Source: Pelecanus crispus (taxonomy: Eukaryota; Chordata; Aves; Pelecaniformes; Pelecanidae). From it: 64,000 nucleotides of DNA. Where the stretch lies: NCBI RefSeq assembly GCF_030463565.1, contig NC_134644.1, forward strand, positions 124,373,388-124,437,387, written 5' to 3'. How positions within the stretch are numbered: the stretch's first letter is position 1; each line of letters begins with the position of its first letter. The notes beneath the pieces are model-generated. The model saw only the letters and a list, made by a program, of their open reading frames with translations. It was not told the origin of the DNA and made no database searches. The position numbers were made by a program, and so were the translations under genes. Below, one piece after another: positions 43,401-57,110 of the stretch.

Positions 43401-46400
43401 ACATCTGCAGAGCCAGGCGGTTGTCTGATATGTGGTCCTTAACGTACCTATATAGTTAATATTAGCCTGCCCTGTGAAGTTCTCCTCTTTGTAACTGCTA
43501 CAATTCTTCTACATGAAAAATTAAGTAACAAGAAGTATGAAAGTGTCAAAATACCTGATTAATTATCTGTTGTTGCAATTTCTCTCCAGACTCTGAAAGA
43601 GAAAGAAAATAATTAGTTTGTACATACTTTAATGAATATGATCATGTACATACAGAACAAAACCCAGTGAATTCAGCAAAAAAAATAATCAAACCTTATA
43701 ATTAAGAAATAGAATTTAACATGTACAAATGACAACTTCAAAATGGAAATCTACCTAAGGTAAAAGAATACAAGCCCCTCTTAATCAAGATATGATAAAA
43801 AGAAGCTTGAGATAGGTAGCCAGTCTTGCTAGTCTGGAACCCCACAAGGAATTACAATACTCAAAGCAAAGACAACAAATTTCAAATATGTGCTATGAAG
43901 CATCTTAATGTTGTGAGATGTACTGCTGCATGTATACGTGCCTGAGAGACTGGTAGCATCCAGCTCAGGATTTGACCGTTGGAGGAGAAAAGCAGCTTCT
44001 GCCATTACCCTAAAATAAAATTACGTGCCTGTGTAAAGGCACCAGCTGGCTCAAGGGAGAAATTCTATCCTGATAATACCCACAAAGTGGCAAGTTGAAC
44101 TATGGTCTTCTTTCCTTATTCTGGCCACCTTCTGCAGTGTCCTTCAGTGTGCTCCTGAAGACACGATCAAAGCCTAGACAGAACATTGCTTTTCTACAGC
44201 CATCTGGGACCCTAGCAGCAATGACACCTCAAAACCATTCTTTCCTTTGAGATCAAAAGGGACAGTAATTTTGCCTCATTTACTGTTCCCGTGCACTAGT
44301 TGTCAAAAGGGCAGCTGGTATCAATTACCCTCCCCTTGGTACTGGAAAACATCCACATGTATTGGGGAAAGTCAGGAATTTCACACTTACCTATCCAGCT
44401 AGGCTACATGTACTCAGTGTTTCGGTTTTGGGTTTTGGGTTTTTTTTTTTAAAGTAATAATGATAGGACACTGTTTACAACCTGTCAGTATCACTATTAA
44501 CTGTCAGGCGAGCCTGTTTCTGCCTAACACGGGTGGGTGCCTTGTCCAGCACTGGAAATGGTACCCCATTTCAACAGATTTTTTTTTGCACTGGTATGTG
44601 TGGCACAAGATAGAATTTTTAAAATGAGGTGAAAATATTTCAAGTGTTAAAATACAGCATAAAGGTTCTATTAACTAAAGGAAAATCATCTTCCCTACTT
44701 GTCCCTGAGAATACTCCTCAAGGAAAGCATTTTAGATAATTCAGATAAAGATAATCACTTTAGGCTATATTATAAGATTGTCTCTGATGATAATTATTTC
44801 CTGCACACTTGTGTTGTATTTTTACTTGCTAAATATAAAAATTATGCTTTTTTTTGGGTAAAAAACCTCACAAAACCCCAACTATCATTTAGGAGAGACT
44901 TCTCAAGATGTATTCCCTTGTTCACTGAGTTCATCTTTGGGAGAAATACAATTTATTCTTGTAACTAATATTTTAACCAAATAGATTGTTGGTAATAGAA
45001 GATTAAAGGAGTATGTGTTTTTAGCATTCTCGAATGATATACAAGTTGCTAGGAAAGCAGAGTGTTTGAAATCTCTGGTTAGATCAACACTATTTTGCTC
45101 AAAGGTTTGTGGACTTTGAATACTGATGCTTTCCTGTTTCCCAGTACATTTGTTTTTAGGCTATTTTGATTCACTTTAAAGGAATTTTAATAACTTTCTG
45201 TTGACAGCATGGACAGCTGGTCTTGAGAATTAGTGAAAATTCACTTGCTGACTGAGGAAGGAAGTGACATCAATGAGTTTCTAAAGTCAGCCCAGGGGGA
45301 AAAGTGCACTCTGCCAGAGTAGCCTTTCATGCCATTGTATTTCCAGTGATGCCTTGAGATGCAAATGGCATTATCAATCAAACTTGTGGTTTCTACCTCA
45401 GACAAATATAAAAATGAACAGAAAGACTGGGAAAGACCTTTGTGGCCATTCCTGACACTGCTAAGGAAAAGGTGAAGAAGAATTTATAGTAGTTCTTTCC
45501 TTGTTCACTCTTAGTTCTTTCTTTTGGTGATTTAAATACTATAGTATCAAGGAAAGGCAGTTGCAGAAGTGTCTGTATGATATACCAGTAATGATGACAT
45601 GGGTTAAACAGGACAGAGATTGACTAGGCTGTTTAGGATAGAAGAAAGATCAAATTCAAGGTCACCAGCAGATTGAATACTGTGTTCTCCCATTTATTTG
45701 CTAGATGATCCTTGTCCTCATCACAGAACAACTATGTGAATTTGGCATAGTCAGCAGTTGTGCTCAGAAGAGGCCAAGGTCTGTAATAACAGGGATGCTG
45801 CAAATTAGGGTGGAAATACACTGGCACCATTATATGGGGAAGCCTGCAAAGTCCCGGTGTGTACTGCACTTTTGTTTTAAAGAGAAAAGCTACAAAAAGC
45901 AGTGAAAAACCACAAACAAATGAAACAACACCTTCTTTCTTAGCTTGAACAGTCTCTTATTTCCCTCTTCCTCACTGCTAATAGATCATCATTAAGTTAA
46001 AAAGAGAAATTCTTTCAAAACCAGCAACCATCGACTAAAAATGTCCCTACAGAATTCAGCTTAAAAAGAGAAAGGATTTTAAAAGGCACAAGAATGTTAC
46101 GCTGTGACAACGCCTACAGCGCTGAAAGGGGGTTCAGTTTCCAGCTGATGGCTAACAGTAGGGCAGTAGAAGGGCTTCATCATTGAAAGTAACCAGAATT
46201 TTGTTTGTCCTGCTTTTTTTTTTTTTTTTAAATCCCCAGAATTCTCTCACAGTGACTAGTTAGTAATCTGCGTTTTGTTTATGGCACCCTCAATTTCAAG
46301 AAGGATGTTTCTGTTTAGGTGCCTTTTGATCACTTGTGGTGACCATCAGCATTCACTAGAGGGATTCAAGAAGCACCACTAGAGAGAGCACTCCAAATTC

Positions 46401-48127
46401 AAAGGACAGGAGGCAATAGGACACTGATAAAACCTGAACTGTCAGAACACGTCAGCCAGTCCCAAAGGCAACACCCGTGTTAGTCTCACAAAATGCAGCT
46501 AATTCTTGAGACTTGCCAGAAATTTCATTGACAGTAGACCTATGCATGCTAAATTCAAAATTTATGACAGTTTTTCCAGAGCCACTGCAATGAAGTAGCA
46601 GCTTATGCAAGATGAATGGATGCATGAACATCAAACTAGCTGGGAAATTTAATGTGCCATCTGGAAATTTATATGGAAGCTGCCCAGCAGGTAGCTGGTA
46701 TAGTCCAAGAGACACATCTTCTGCAACTCAGACTGCATGTGAATGGCTTGTTCTTCTCCTATATGTCTCCTGAAACTTCCTTTTTCTACCTGTCATCTGG
46801 CAAACTGTTCCTAAATGGGCTCAATAGTGCCATCTGACCAGTCTTGAAAACACAAGCAAATCGAAAGGCCTTAATCATAGACAACTACACTTCACTGATA
46901 CTTTTGAGTCGAAAGATGTATTTACCAGCACAAACTATGGTTCTTATTTGCTGAGGCTCTGCTCTCCTGCTGCTCTAGCTGAAGCTAAAACTGGTGCAAC
47001 TGGATTCCAACAACGGTTTTGCATCAGGACTAGAGAAACAGACCTCCCCCAATTTATTTTTAGTGATTTGCTTTTATCTCTCCAGATGCAAAAAGTGTAA
47101 AACAATACCTTTACATGTTTTTGGATGGTTGAGATAAATGGCCTTCTTGGGTTGACCTCAAGCTATATCACTTCAGAAAAAAAAATTACAGCAAACATCC
47201 TTTAAAAGATTTCTCTGTATTTTCATACACTAATTAGTATACTAATTCCTGTTTCCAGGGCAAGTTGGGTCTTTCAATTTTTTTTTGCTTGCTTGTTTCT
47301 ATTATAAGGAAGATTACCTTACTGAGAAGAATAATGTATGTTTTCTAATGTAACTGACCACTGCAAGACACAAGAGTGAGTGTGCCATAATTGATGTTGT
47401 CACGAGGAACTGCAACATCGACACCTCAGCCTTACGCACGCAACCTACACAGAGAACAACACGTAATTATGCACACTATGTCCTGCTTACCTCCATACAA
47501 AGGAATGTGATATTTGTGCAGGTTTACAGATTAATCTGCTGTAATTCCTTTTAATGTTAAACTACTTCCAGCTCAAATATAATTAAGATCACCAGGTACA
47601 AAAGATTCAGATTGGAAATATGAGTACACTCCAACAGAACAAATAACAGCTTGATGCTGTTTCTTATGTTCAAATACTTGGATACATTAAGGATTTTGAC
47701 AGCATGTTTGTTCCCTAAGTATGTAGCAAATGAAAAAAAAGGTTTCATTTCAAAAGGCAAAAGACTACTACTGCATTTAATTAGAGTGTAAAATCCCTTA
47801 AATACACAGATCTGCCAATTTATGTGACGTGACTGCTACAAGTCCTAGCAACAAAGGATTTCTTTTTCTTTTTTCCTCCCAAAAATCAAATCCTAATTTA
47901 TACTTCAAGCAGCCATCACCAACATCAATAAAATGAAGGCTTTGGAATAAAAAGTCTGTTTCCTTAACTCTTCAGATAATCCTACTAATATCTGTGGCAT
48001 GGCAGCAAGGCAGGGGACAAACAGAAATTCTGGATCTGTCTCCCCGTTCCCAAGTGTCTGAGGGTTTCCAAGCAGACTGAGAGAAGTGTAGAGAATCTCA
48101 GGGGGCACAGCAGACCCTCAGCCTTGC

Positions 48128-48165
48128 TCTGAAACAGCCATATGCATTGTCTGAAACAGCCATAT
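48128..48165. repeat. 16-bp repeat, period 22
   Basis: TCTGAAACAGCCATAT occurs at 48128-48143 and 48150-48165, six bases apart. Confidence 0.9.
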
Positions 48166-48634
48166 TCACTTAACTGCAAGTGGGAACGGCACTACTAGGA
48201 AATCAGTTTTGAAGAGATAATTCGATATTCTAACTATCAGTTTAATTTTGTTTTTCCAGTTCGTGACAGAAGCACTAACAGCTTTGGAATTTACCTTTTT
48301 TTGTAGACTTAAATAAACACATATGCGACTTACTTGGTTATGATCCACCCCACTTTCATTACTGGTTTCCTAAACTACCAGAGCAGATTCTGAGAAATGA
48401 AAGGAAACCAAATCACTCATTTGTGACAAACTTCTGCAGCAATTTCCCACGGCACCAGAGCTTGAGGAAGAAACACTCAGATTTGTTGTTCAGATTTATA
48501 ACTGAGAAGGTGAGACACTAACAGATTATCTTCTGTGTAAGCCTATAACTTGACACACAAAGATTAAAATATTTAGGACAGAACCATACATTTCCTATAA
48601 ATTATTCACAGAATCTCTGAGATCTGTAGGCATC

Positions 48635-49225
48635 TGTGCTGGTTATGGCTGGGATAGAGTTGATTTTCTTCAGAGTAGCTAGTATGGGGCTATGCTTTGG
48701 ATTTGTGCTGAAGACAGTGTTGATAATACAGAGATGTTTTAGTTACTGCTGAGCAGTGCTTACACAGAGTCAAGGCCTTTTCTGCTCCTCACCCCACCCC
48801 ACCAGCGAGCAGGCTGGGGGTGCACAAGAATCTGGGAGGGGACACAGCTGGGACAGCTGATCCCAACTGGCCAAAGGGATATTCCGTCCCATATGACATC
48901 ATGCTCAGCGTATAAAGCTGGGGGAAGAAGAAGGAAGTAGGAGAAATTTGGAGTGATGGCGTTTGTCTTCCCAAGGAACCATTACACGTGACGGAGCCCT
49001 GCTTTCCTGGAGGTGGCTGAATACCTGCCTGCCAATGGGAAGTAGTGAATGAATTCCTTTTTTTGCTTTGCTTGCTTGGCTTTTGCTTTACTTATTAAAC
49101 TGTCTTTATCTCAATCTACAAGTTTTCTCACTTCTACTCTTCCAATTCTCTCCCCCGTCCCACCGTGGGGGAGCGAGCTAGTGGCTGTGTGGTGTTTAGC
49201 TGCTGGCTGGGGCTAAACCACAACA
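48635..49225 (+). repeat. Solo LTR, older relative of the retroviral LTR (591 bp)
   Basis: It starts TGTGCTGGTTATGGCTGGG and ends CTAAACCACAACA, with no internal region on either side. The layout mirrors the young LTR: CCAAAGGGATATTCC, a CRE-like TGACATCA (48894-48901), TGCTCAG, TATAAA (48911-48916), an ATTAAA-type signal in TTATTAAACTG, and a GGGGGAGCGAGCTAGTGGC U5. Several CpG sites of the young LTR are TG or CA here, as expected with age. Flanking GCATC and GCAAC may be a decayed 5-bp target duplication. It arose by recombination between two LTRs, deleting the internal part. Confidence 0.92.
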
Positions 49226-52200
49226 GCAACACAGCTCCTGCAGATGTGCATAGCATTTTCCTCCTCCTGCTCACAAGGAATTCAGAAAACTGCTCATTTA
49301 TAGCATTGCCTTCAAAACCTAGTTTAGCTTACTTTTGTACCTCTGTGATAATTATGTAACTGAATATGATTACAGTGGCCTAAAATGTATTAATCTCATC
49401 TTCATGGTATTGCATAATCCTTCTCAGTTGTCACAATGCCAACTCATAAGTTGCCCTGGCAGTAGGAAACATAAAAAGAAACCCAAGTTGATACTGATTG
49501 AAGCAAATGAAGGAAAGCTGGCCATCTCAAAACACTGAAACTCTCACAGCATTCCAAGGTTTCCCTAGCTAATTTTTCGTGATTACTTTTGATATGAAAA
49601 CAGGCCTTTAATTGTCAGTCTCTAATAAGGATGCAGAACTGTTCCCTGGGAGGTTCAAAGGACCCTGGGAAACTAAACATTTAAGAAAGCTTAAGTAGCC
49701 AAATGCCTTGTGTTGATTAACATACACCATTCAGTTTCCACCTAACAAAGTCATAACAAGAAGAAACCCCAAAGGAAAAAAAAAATTAGACTGACAAAGA
49801 AACATTAGTCTTAATAGGACTGAGGGCCCTCATTCATTAATTCCATTGTGCATAAAGAGGAGGGGGGGTTGTAACTCAAATCCATTCCTGGACCAAATCC
49901 TGCATTGACTAACACTGTGTAACTGTATTTAGGGCAAGGAGATGTTAGCATATAAGTTAATTAAAAATTTGAAGTTTTACCTGCCCTCTGCCTCATCAGC
50001 ATTCATAAATATTTTCAAATGAGACAGAACTACCAGATGCCCACTAACAGAATTAGTAGGCAGGCTTGTTTGCCAGTTTTCTTCTAGAAGGTTGTGCTTT
50101 ATGTATCTGGGAAAAGGGAAAACAAAAATTTGTCACCTTCATTTAAAGATGGAAGATCTGAGATAATGGAAACATGCCAGACAGCCTATTTGGTTTTAAC
50201 ATCAACAAAATATTGATATCATGGTTTGGATGGTTTCCAGCTGAACGTCATGTATATTTTCAACGTCTATTTGGCATTCATCCTGTATCCAACAAGAATA
50301 GTTTGTTTCAGTTTTGTTTTACAGCTTACTATCCAACTGCTTTGAAATGCTTTTTCCTTTCGTCCAACTACTTCACATCTTTTTCAGATTCCTGCTCTCT
50401 TAAGGAACTGAATGGAGCAAATCATGGATTCCTACTCATCTGCAAATAGGCAGGCAAAGATCAATTAATTATGGCTTAGCAGATGCATTTCCTCAGATTC
50501 TGTCACAAATCTGTGATCCAAATCCTAACGTAGAAACTGCCTCAGTTCTCACACTGCAAGGGCCATTGCTTTTTAATTTGAAATCACATGGGCGACCAGC
50601 CTCCACTTTCACATTGCTAGTCATGTATGGTGCTTTATATTATGATCGTCTAGAGGATAGGTCACATAATCTGTTTTTGACTATGCTCCAGTGTTGAGCT
50701 CAATTGCTTATGCAGTTATCTTCCACAAAATAGGTTTCCGGGCTTTGACACAAAAGAAGCTGTTTCCACCCGTCAGCTGGTCCATTGCAGTTTACCGTAT
50801 CAGGGTTCTTAGTATGTGTTAAATGAGGGATGGTCGACCCTGATTTTTTTCCACTGAAAGAAAACTAGCTGGCATTTACTCTAAGAGCAGCACGGTAAGA
50901 GATACCATGATGGAAAAGACTATGGAAGCAAGTAGAGCTTGAATCTATATACTCAGACTCTACACAGAAATAAAGCTATGGACATATAGAGCTATCTCTT
51001 TAATATACCCTGTTATGGTCTTAGGCAGCTGAAGCTTTGCATTGCACTCACAGTTGGACTGAAACATTGCAGTAGTTTGGCTTTGGTTTTGGTTCCTACT
51101 TGGTTTCTGTCCATATTAAGAACATATGGTTGCCCCCACCCAGACAAGGAATGTGACTGCAATTGAAATTTGCAGTCACATGGCAAAGCCACACAGAATC
51201 ATGACCATCCAATCTGGCATATCCTAAGGAAGGTCAGCTGTTGATCTTTCACTTGTAGTGAAGATGAGTCGATATCAAGCTCTGAAGCACACTATCCCCA
51301 TATAATCTTTAGTAGAATACCCTGGAAATGGCATATGAAGATGAAGGCACCAGTACCAATGAGAAGCAGCACACAAACTCCTACAGGGTTATGTCCACGG
51401 AATCTTATTTTGACTCACCTGCTAGGACAACTGCACCACAAAGAGCTGAGCTACAAAGCTTCTCTGGTGTGAATCAGAAGCAGTGGTGTGCAAGATGAGC
51501 ACGCAGCAAGCCCAAACAGGGGTGGAAAAATCCAGCTTCTTGGCACTAATTACAAAGTAGAGTCCCACAGCAAAGTCTCCATGGGAAGCCTTAGTCTACA
51601 GTTTCTGTATTTCAGAAATAAAAAGGAGATGAATCGTCTATACAACATAAGGCCAGGAAGTGACCAGTGGTGATGAGAGCAAATATTCTTTCAATTTACT
51701 ACTCATTCCAAGTTATGCCTACATAAATAAACTGTACTTGTTTGAATGTGCCATGTTTCTTTGTTTAAGGTCTAAATGTACCACTCTAAGGCATGCTCTT
51801 AGCACACTGGCCTCAAAAATCTTCTCTGAAATTATTCCATTTGGAAGTTAAATATTCCCCAATGAGAATGTGACTCTCACAGAAAGACACCACTCATGTT
51901 TACAAGGAAGATTACATGAAATTAATCCACTAGTAAAGACCAGAGAGGGAAAAGGAAAAGGTGAAATAGGAGCTCTTTGAAATGGAACCTTAACACCTGG
52001 AAAACACAAAAAATTCCCTAAACAGGATAATCTTACAGTGAAAGACAACTAGGAGGAGAAAGGCAAAGAGAAACAAAGCTACAACATAACCTTTCCTAAT
52101 GCATGGCTCTGAATTAAGATTGGTCAGATATAAAACAAAAACCTACAGCAATCAGTTGCTGCAGGGAGTACAAATTTATCTACGTTTTGTATAACGAGAG

Positions 52201-52750
52201 TATGACCTTTTGCAACCGACTCTTGTGCTTGAATTCAGCTGTAGTTATTGGAAGTCATTTGTAAAAGGTCATCCATGACTGAGAATATAATATGAATCCA
52301 AGATGCACAAGGGTTCAGGTTTTTGCTACTCAAAAGAAACTGGGGAGAGAGAAGCGGGGTGGGAAGCTCAACCACTGCTACAGATTTGGTTCTCAAATGG
52401 ATTTGGAGAGATGAAATACTCTCGTCAAACTAAGTAGTCAATTTCTGATATGTGAATGTGAATTATTAGAGAATACACAGTTTCTACGTTTGTCATTGAT
52501 AAGTATGTTACTGAAACGTTACCAAAGAAGGTTATATTACCAAATAAGGCTACTTATTTGCTTATTGTAATTTGAGTAAATTTTTGATGTCTAGAGCACT
52601 GTAAAACCTCTTCTTCCCACTGTTTCTCCATACTAAGAAAAGATTATGGATGCTCAGTTTTTCTTGTTATAAAGAAATAAGGTTCTCAGGTAAAGATGGG
52701 AGTTTATAGCCATATTAAACATCTATACCTGCCTTTCTGCATACACAACT
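49226..52750. other. Presumed intron, no recognisable content
   Basis: I find no exon, RNA gene or confident repeat. Composition is uniform AT-rich with short homopolymers. Confidence 0.5.
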
Positions 52751-52939
52751 TCATAGAATCATAGAATCATTTAGGTTGGAAAAGACCCTTAAGACCATCC
52801 AGTCCAACCATTAACCTAACACTACCAAGTCCACCACTAAACCAATTAAGGGTAGAGTAGCAACCCCACGCCTCCTGGCTTGGTGGCTGGATTATTTATA
52901 ATGAAAGTGAAAACTAGGAATCATTAAGATTGGAAAGGA
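52751..52939 (-). mobile_element. CR1 double 3' tail, inverted copy
   Basis: The plus strand starts TCATAGAATCATAGAATCAT and ends TTAAGATTGGAAAGGA. Its reverse complement aligns along its length with 16711-16895, including both tails and the linker with CATTATAAATAA. Truncation lies inside the first tail, so only about 190 bp were inserted. Confidence 0.9.
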
Positions 52940-55900
52940 TAGTACTGTGTGGGGTTGTTTTTTTATTTTTTTTCCAAAAGAGTACTAAATAGGTGATATT
53001 TTAAGGATCTCCTTAAAAGAAGAGCCTATAATGATGTACAAGCAATTCTCAACAAGAAAAGTTCAATAGCCATATAAAAACATTTTAGTCATGTTCTCTG
53101 AATGTGCTCTTTGAACATCAGAAAATTCAAAGTGTATCCTCCATACTGACAAGGCAGCTGACTAGGAAAAAAAAAAGGGAGACAATAATTTATGGGTAGA
53201 AGTAAAAGGAAACTCGCGTAAGGGAGAACTGACAGTAGTTATTTAATCAAGATCTTATGAGACCACCTCCCCAAAAATCCAAAATCAACTCTTTAGGCTA
53301 GTCTGCAAAGGATTCACCACTACTATATGACAGCACGTTTAAGCTTTTACAAAAAAAGAAAAAACCTTGTACACTTAATGTCTTTAAAGCCAAACCTGCA
53401 GCTCAAGCTTGTAATCTGCCCTACCACTAACTTTGGCTAGCCGAGTAGCAACGGAGTATATATTGCACATACTGTGGCTAATTGCAACCGCCTCCTTTCC
53501 CACAGGTGAAACACCCTGATGCTCCAAGCCTCACAAACAGCACCATACTCTGCTTTGGCAGAAGCCTTTTGCTTATTTTAGAAATGCCCGTTGTGCCTCC
53601 CTCCGCGTGCCATCCTTGCTAAGCCAACTTGGATATTGGCAGTGCTCAAAAGTGGAAAGCGGCAGGGGTGATAGAGCAAGTTCAGCTGGAGAAATCATTA
53701 TGAGAACTGAACTCACATATGTCACTGAAAACATGGTTAAATGTTTCCTTTTAATTAAACAGAGACTGAAAATAACAGCAGTAAGGTGGTATCCAGTACC
53801 CAGAAACTGCAGAGTACCCCAATGCCAAAAGCATAAATGATGTGCTGTATCAATTTGATCACTCGGGCAGAGCCTAAGCAGACATTCTCAGGTACAGCAC
53901 ACCTTTTTCATGCACAGAAGGTAAATTGTCAAATGGGCTTTAAAGCCACACCTGCAGGTTTTGTACACACAAACATTTTGTGCCCACAAAAAAATACTGC
54001 TGCTGCTTGCAAAGGACCATATGTACATACCAAAAGCTGGTACCTAGGTACAATTTGCATCCATAAAATGTGCAGGTGCAATTTTATGGAGACCTATGAG
54101 AAGAACGTGACCATATAGCACACAACTGCTATTTACATAGCAGCTTTCAGACAACAAGCTAAGTAATCTTCCTGTAGGATGTACCGTACCAGGCACAATA
54201 AGGGGAGGCAGAATTTTACAGCTGAAGTCGCAGCCATGTTCATGACTGGCAGATTGATTTAAGAGACAAATCTACCCAGTCCTGGTTTGCAAACCATGGG
54301 TGTGTACTAATACTGGTAACAATGACGATACCCCAAACTGAGGGTAAGATTAGTGTGTCTTCTGCAAAGGTGAAAAAGGAATTCTGAAAGAGTCCTTAGC
54401 ACCAGGTGATTCAAAATATTTTTTTATGACTGAAAAAACCCACCTTATTTATTCTTTCCCAGTGAACTGTATTCTTTTTCAGGCATTAAAAAATAATCCT
54501 GCATGTCTGACATGAATCAGCATGTGAATTACTGACCAAGTTAGCTTCAGCAGGTATTAAGTGACATAGACATAATAAGGTGTCTTTATTCACATGTAAA
54601 TTACTAATTTCTACTGAATTGAGCACTCAGGATAAGATATTTCTCTTTTCTTCTGACAGGGGAACACAGACAATATTGTATCTGATTATCAACAAAACTT
54701 GTTATTGGCTTCTTACCAACTTCAGGGGCAAGGTCTTCACATATTTCCACAGATTAAGGGGAAAAGGCATATTTCCATTTAGCTTATTATTAGTATTCAT
54801 TTATAATGGACACAATTCTTTATATGAAATCTAATTAAAGAATGTGAAAAAAAACACAAAGGAAATGTGGAAAAATTTTCTTCAGGTTAGAAGATATTTT
54901 GGACTAAAGCCACACCAATTACTTTTACTTAAATAATTAGTGAAGAGTAAAAAAACCCAATTTGACAGGATTGAATTTCCTGCCTTCTGAGGGATCTAAA
55001 AAAGAAAATGTGATAACTATGCATCCACCTCCCAGACAACTTTTGGGCATCACTAACATATTGACCTATTGCTGTAATTAAAGTGATTTGTGTACTTTGG
55101 ATTGTTTACAGTATAAAGGCTAGGTCCAATTATTGCAAGTATATGAGAAGCAAATCTTCAGAAAACTAATTTTACATGTTGACGTTGCTGGCAGGGAGTG
55201 AAAGGAGTGGCCAGCATTTTTAAATGAATGGTTAATTAGATGTACAGCGAGAGACTCTGGAATAGCAGAGCTGCAAACAGCTCAGAGTTTCAACTTTCTT
55301 CTGTTCATATGAACATATCAGTAATGTCCTTACTTTCAACAATACTTTTGTCCCTTTGGATTACAGATAACTAGCACTCCCAGGATCACAGAAAAAAAAA
55401 AAAAAATGGAAACACTGCTGGTTGCTACTGTATAACACCAAATTGAAGTTAAACATAGTAACAAATCCACTGGAATAATGGAAGCTAGGCTTATAGATCA
55501 CAGGAGAAAGCCATACAGACACAAAGAAAATAAGTCATAAAGAAATCCCTCAATTTTTAATTCTCATTTCTGAGAAGAGAACAGACCACTTCTATTAATG
55601 CAACGCGGACTCCTATTTCTTTGCTGGAAAACAAATGGCATCATGCAACCACCTACTCATACTCAACACCCAAATAATGTTAGCTAAAAATACCACTGGT
55701 CAAGACACATCACAGTCCTGATTCAGCTAAAAATTCTCATCTTGCTTAACAGGCTGATTTTCAACCATATCAGCCCAGATTAGCCACATCAGCTGTGCAG
55801 ATGGAGACAGATGTGTAGCTGGGAACAACAGCGGGGGCAAGAAGTCCCCTTCTGGGGAAGCTCACATGTGGATCAGCACAAACCTGCTGTAAATCCACAT

Positions 55901-56029
55901 CCTCAGAGCCCTCATCTGTCCAGCTGCTACTGAACCATTGGCACCAGAATACCAAGATTTGTCACATATGACTGAATAGTTCAGATGAGCAGCAATAACA
56001 AGTCTCTTGAGTGTCTGCTATTTTTTTTT
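52940..56029. other. Presumed intron, no recognisable content
   Basis: No exon, RNA gene or confident repeat. Short A runs occur near 53167-53176 and 55391-55406. Confidence 0.5.
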
Positions 56030-57110
56030 AGGGCTTGCATTGTATGGGACACCATTTTTTTAAATACTTTGATACATTGTCTATTTGGCTTTCCAAAAGG
56101 TATTTGATAACATCTCTCACAAGATTTCTTAAGGAAACTTAACAGACACAGAAGTAGAGGGAACATCTTTGCATGGATTTATAATTATAAAAGAAAATGT
56201 TTAAAAGATAGGAAACAGAGCACAGGAATATGAGAACAGTCAATTCTCACCATGGCAGACAGTCCCCAGTGGAGTCCTGCTCCCTCATGTTGAGGACCCA
56301 TGCTCTTCCACATGTTCTAAAAAAGCACCCGAGAAAGGGACCAAATGCAGATGACAATGTTTCATGATGATATTAATTTATTTGGGGTGGAAATGATGAA
56401 GGCTAAAGAACCTTTTACAAGAATGGGTTGGTAATAAAATGGCATGTGAAGTGCAATTTATGCAAAGTGATGCTAGGAAACTTTTAGGGGAAGACTTTCA
56501 ATTTAAACTCAAAAGTGGTGGACTCAGTTCGGAGCTCATTGCCACTCAGGAATGAGATCTTGGGGTGGTAAAACTTCTGCGCAAACATCACCTCTGTGCT
56601 CACAAGTCAGAGAAAGCAAATTGAAGGCTAGAGGAAAACCAAAAAGAAAGGGTTGTGTTTCTGTATATACACACATTTGCATCTTAAATATTACATGCAA
56701 TTCTGATCCTTCCACTCATGTGCAGAACTGGAGAAGAACAAAGGAGGGTAAGGTGGTGGACTGAAAGTAGACTGGCTTACAAGGAGCAACAGCTACTAAA
56801 CCTGGCAAAGCAATGATCCAGAGGAGATATGATAGAGATCTGTAAAATCATAAGTGACATGGAAGGGGTGAATCAGAACTGACTGTTCGCTGCCTCTTCT
56901 AACACAAGGCCGGGGGCATCAGATGAAGCAGGCAGATGGCAGGTTCAAAACAAACATGAGGAAGCAGCTCTCCACGCAACTGGGAAAGGAAACTCGGGAA
57001 CTCTTCGCCAGGGGATGTTACGGCTGCTAAACTTTACATGGATTCAGGGGACAACCAAACAAGCTGAGAGATGGGAAATCCTTTGGGGGTTGATAAGCAA
57101 ACAGAAAGCA
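56030..57110 (+). mobile_element. Ancient CR1/L3-type LINE remnant, RT to C-terminus
   Basis: Sense-strand blocks follow the order of an old CR1-type ORF2. TTTGATAACATCTCTCACAAG (56104) and GTCCCCAGTGGAGTCC (56262) are from the RT core. Next come TGGCATGTGAAGTGCAATTTATG (56441 on, read in parts) and GATATGATAGAGATCTGTAAA (56827). CAGGTTCAAAACAAACATGAGG lies near 56940 and GGAACTC...GCC near 56997-57010. It is far more decayed than the other two CR1 copies, so it is the oldest layer here. The family is assigned from memory of consensus order. Confidence 0.72.

Larger units (their letters stand above)
39707..48634. other. Presumed intron, mostly featureless
   Basis: No exon or RNA gene is recognisable. 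A perfect hairpin lies at 40398-40436 and a 16-bp near-tandem repeat at 48128-48165. Several T or A runs (42937-42952, 43220-43232, 44440-44450, 46218-46230) could be old retroposon tails, but no body is identifiable next to them. Confidence 0.5.
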
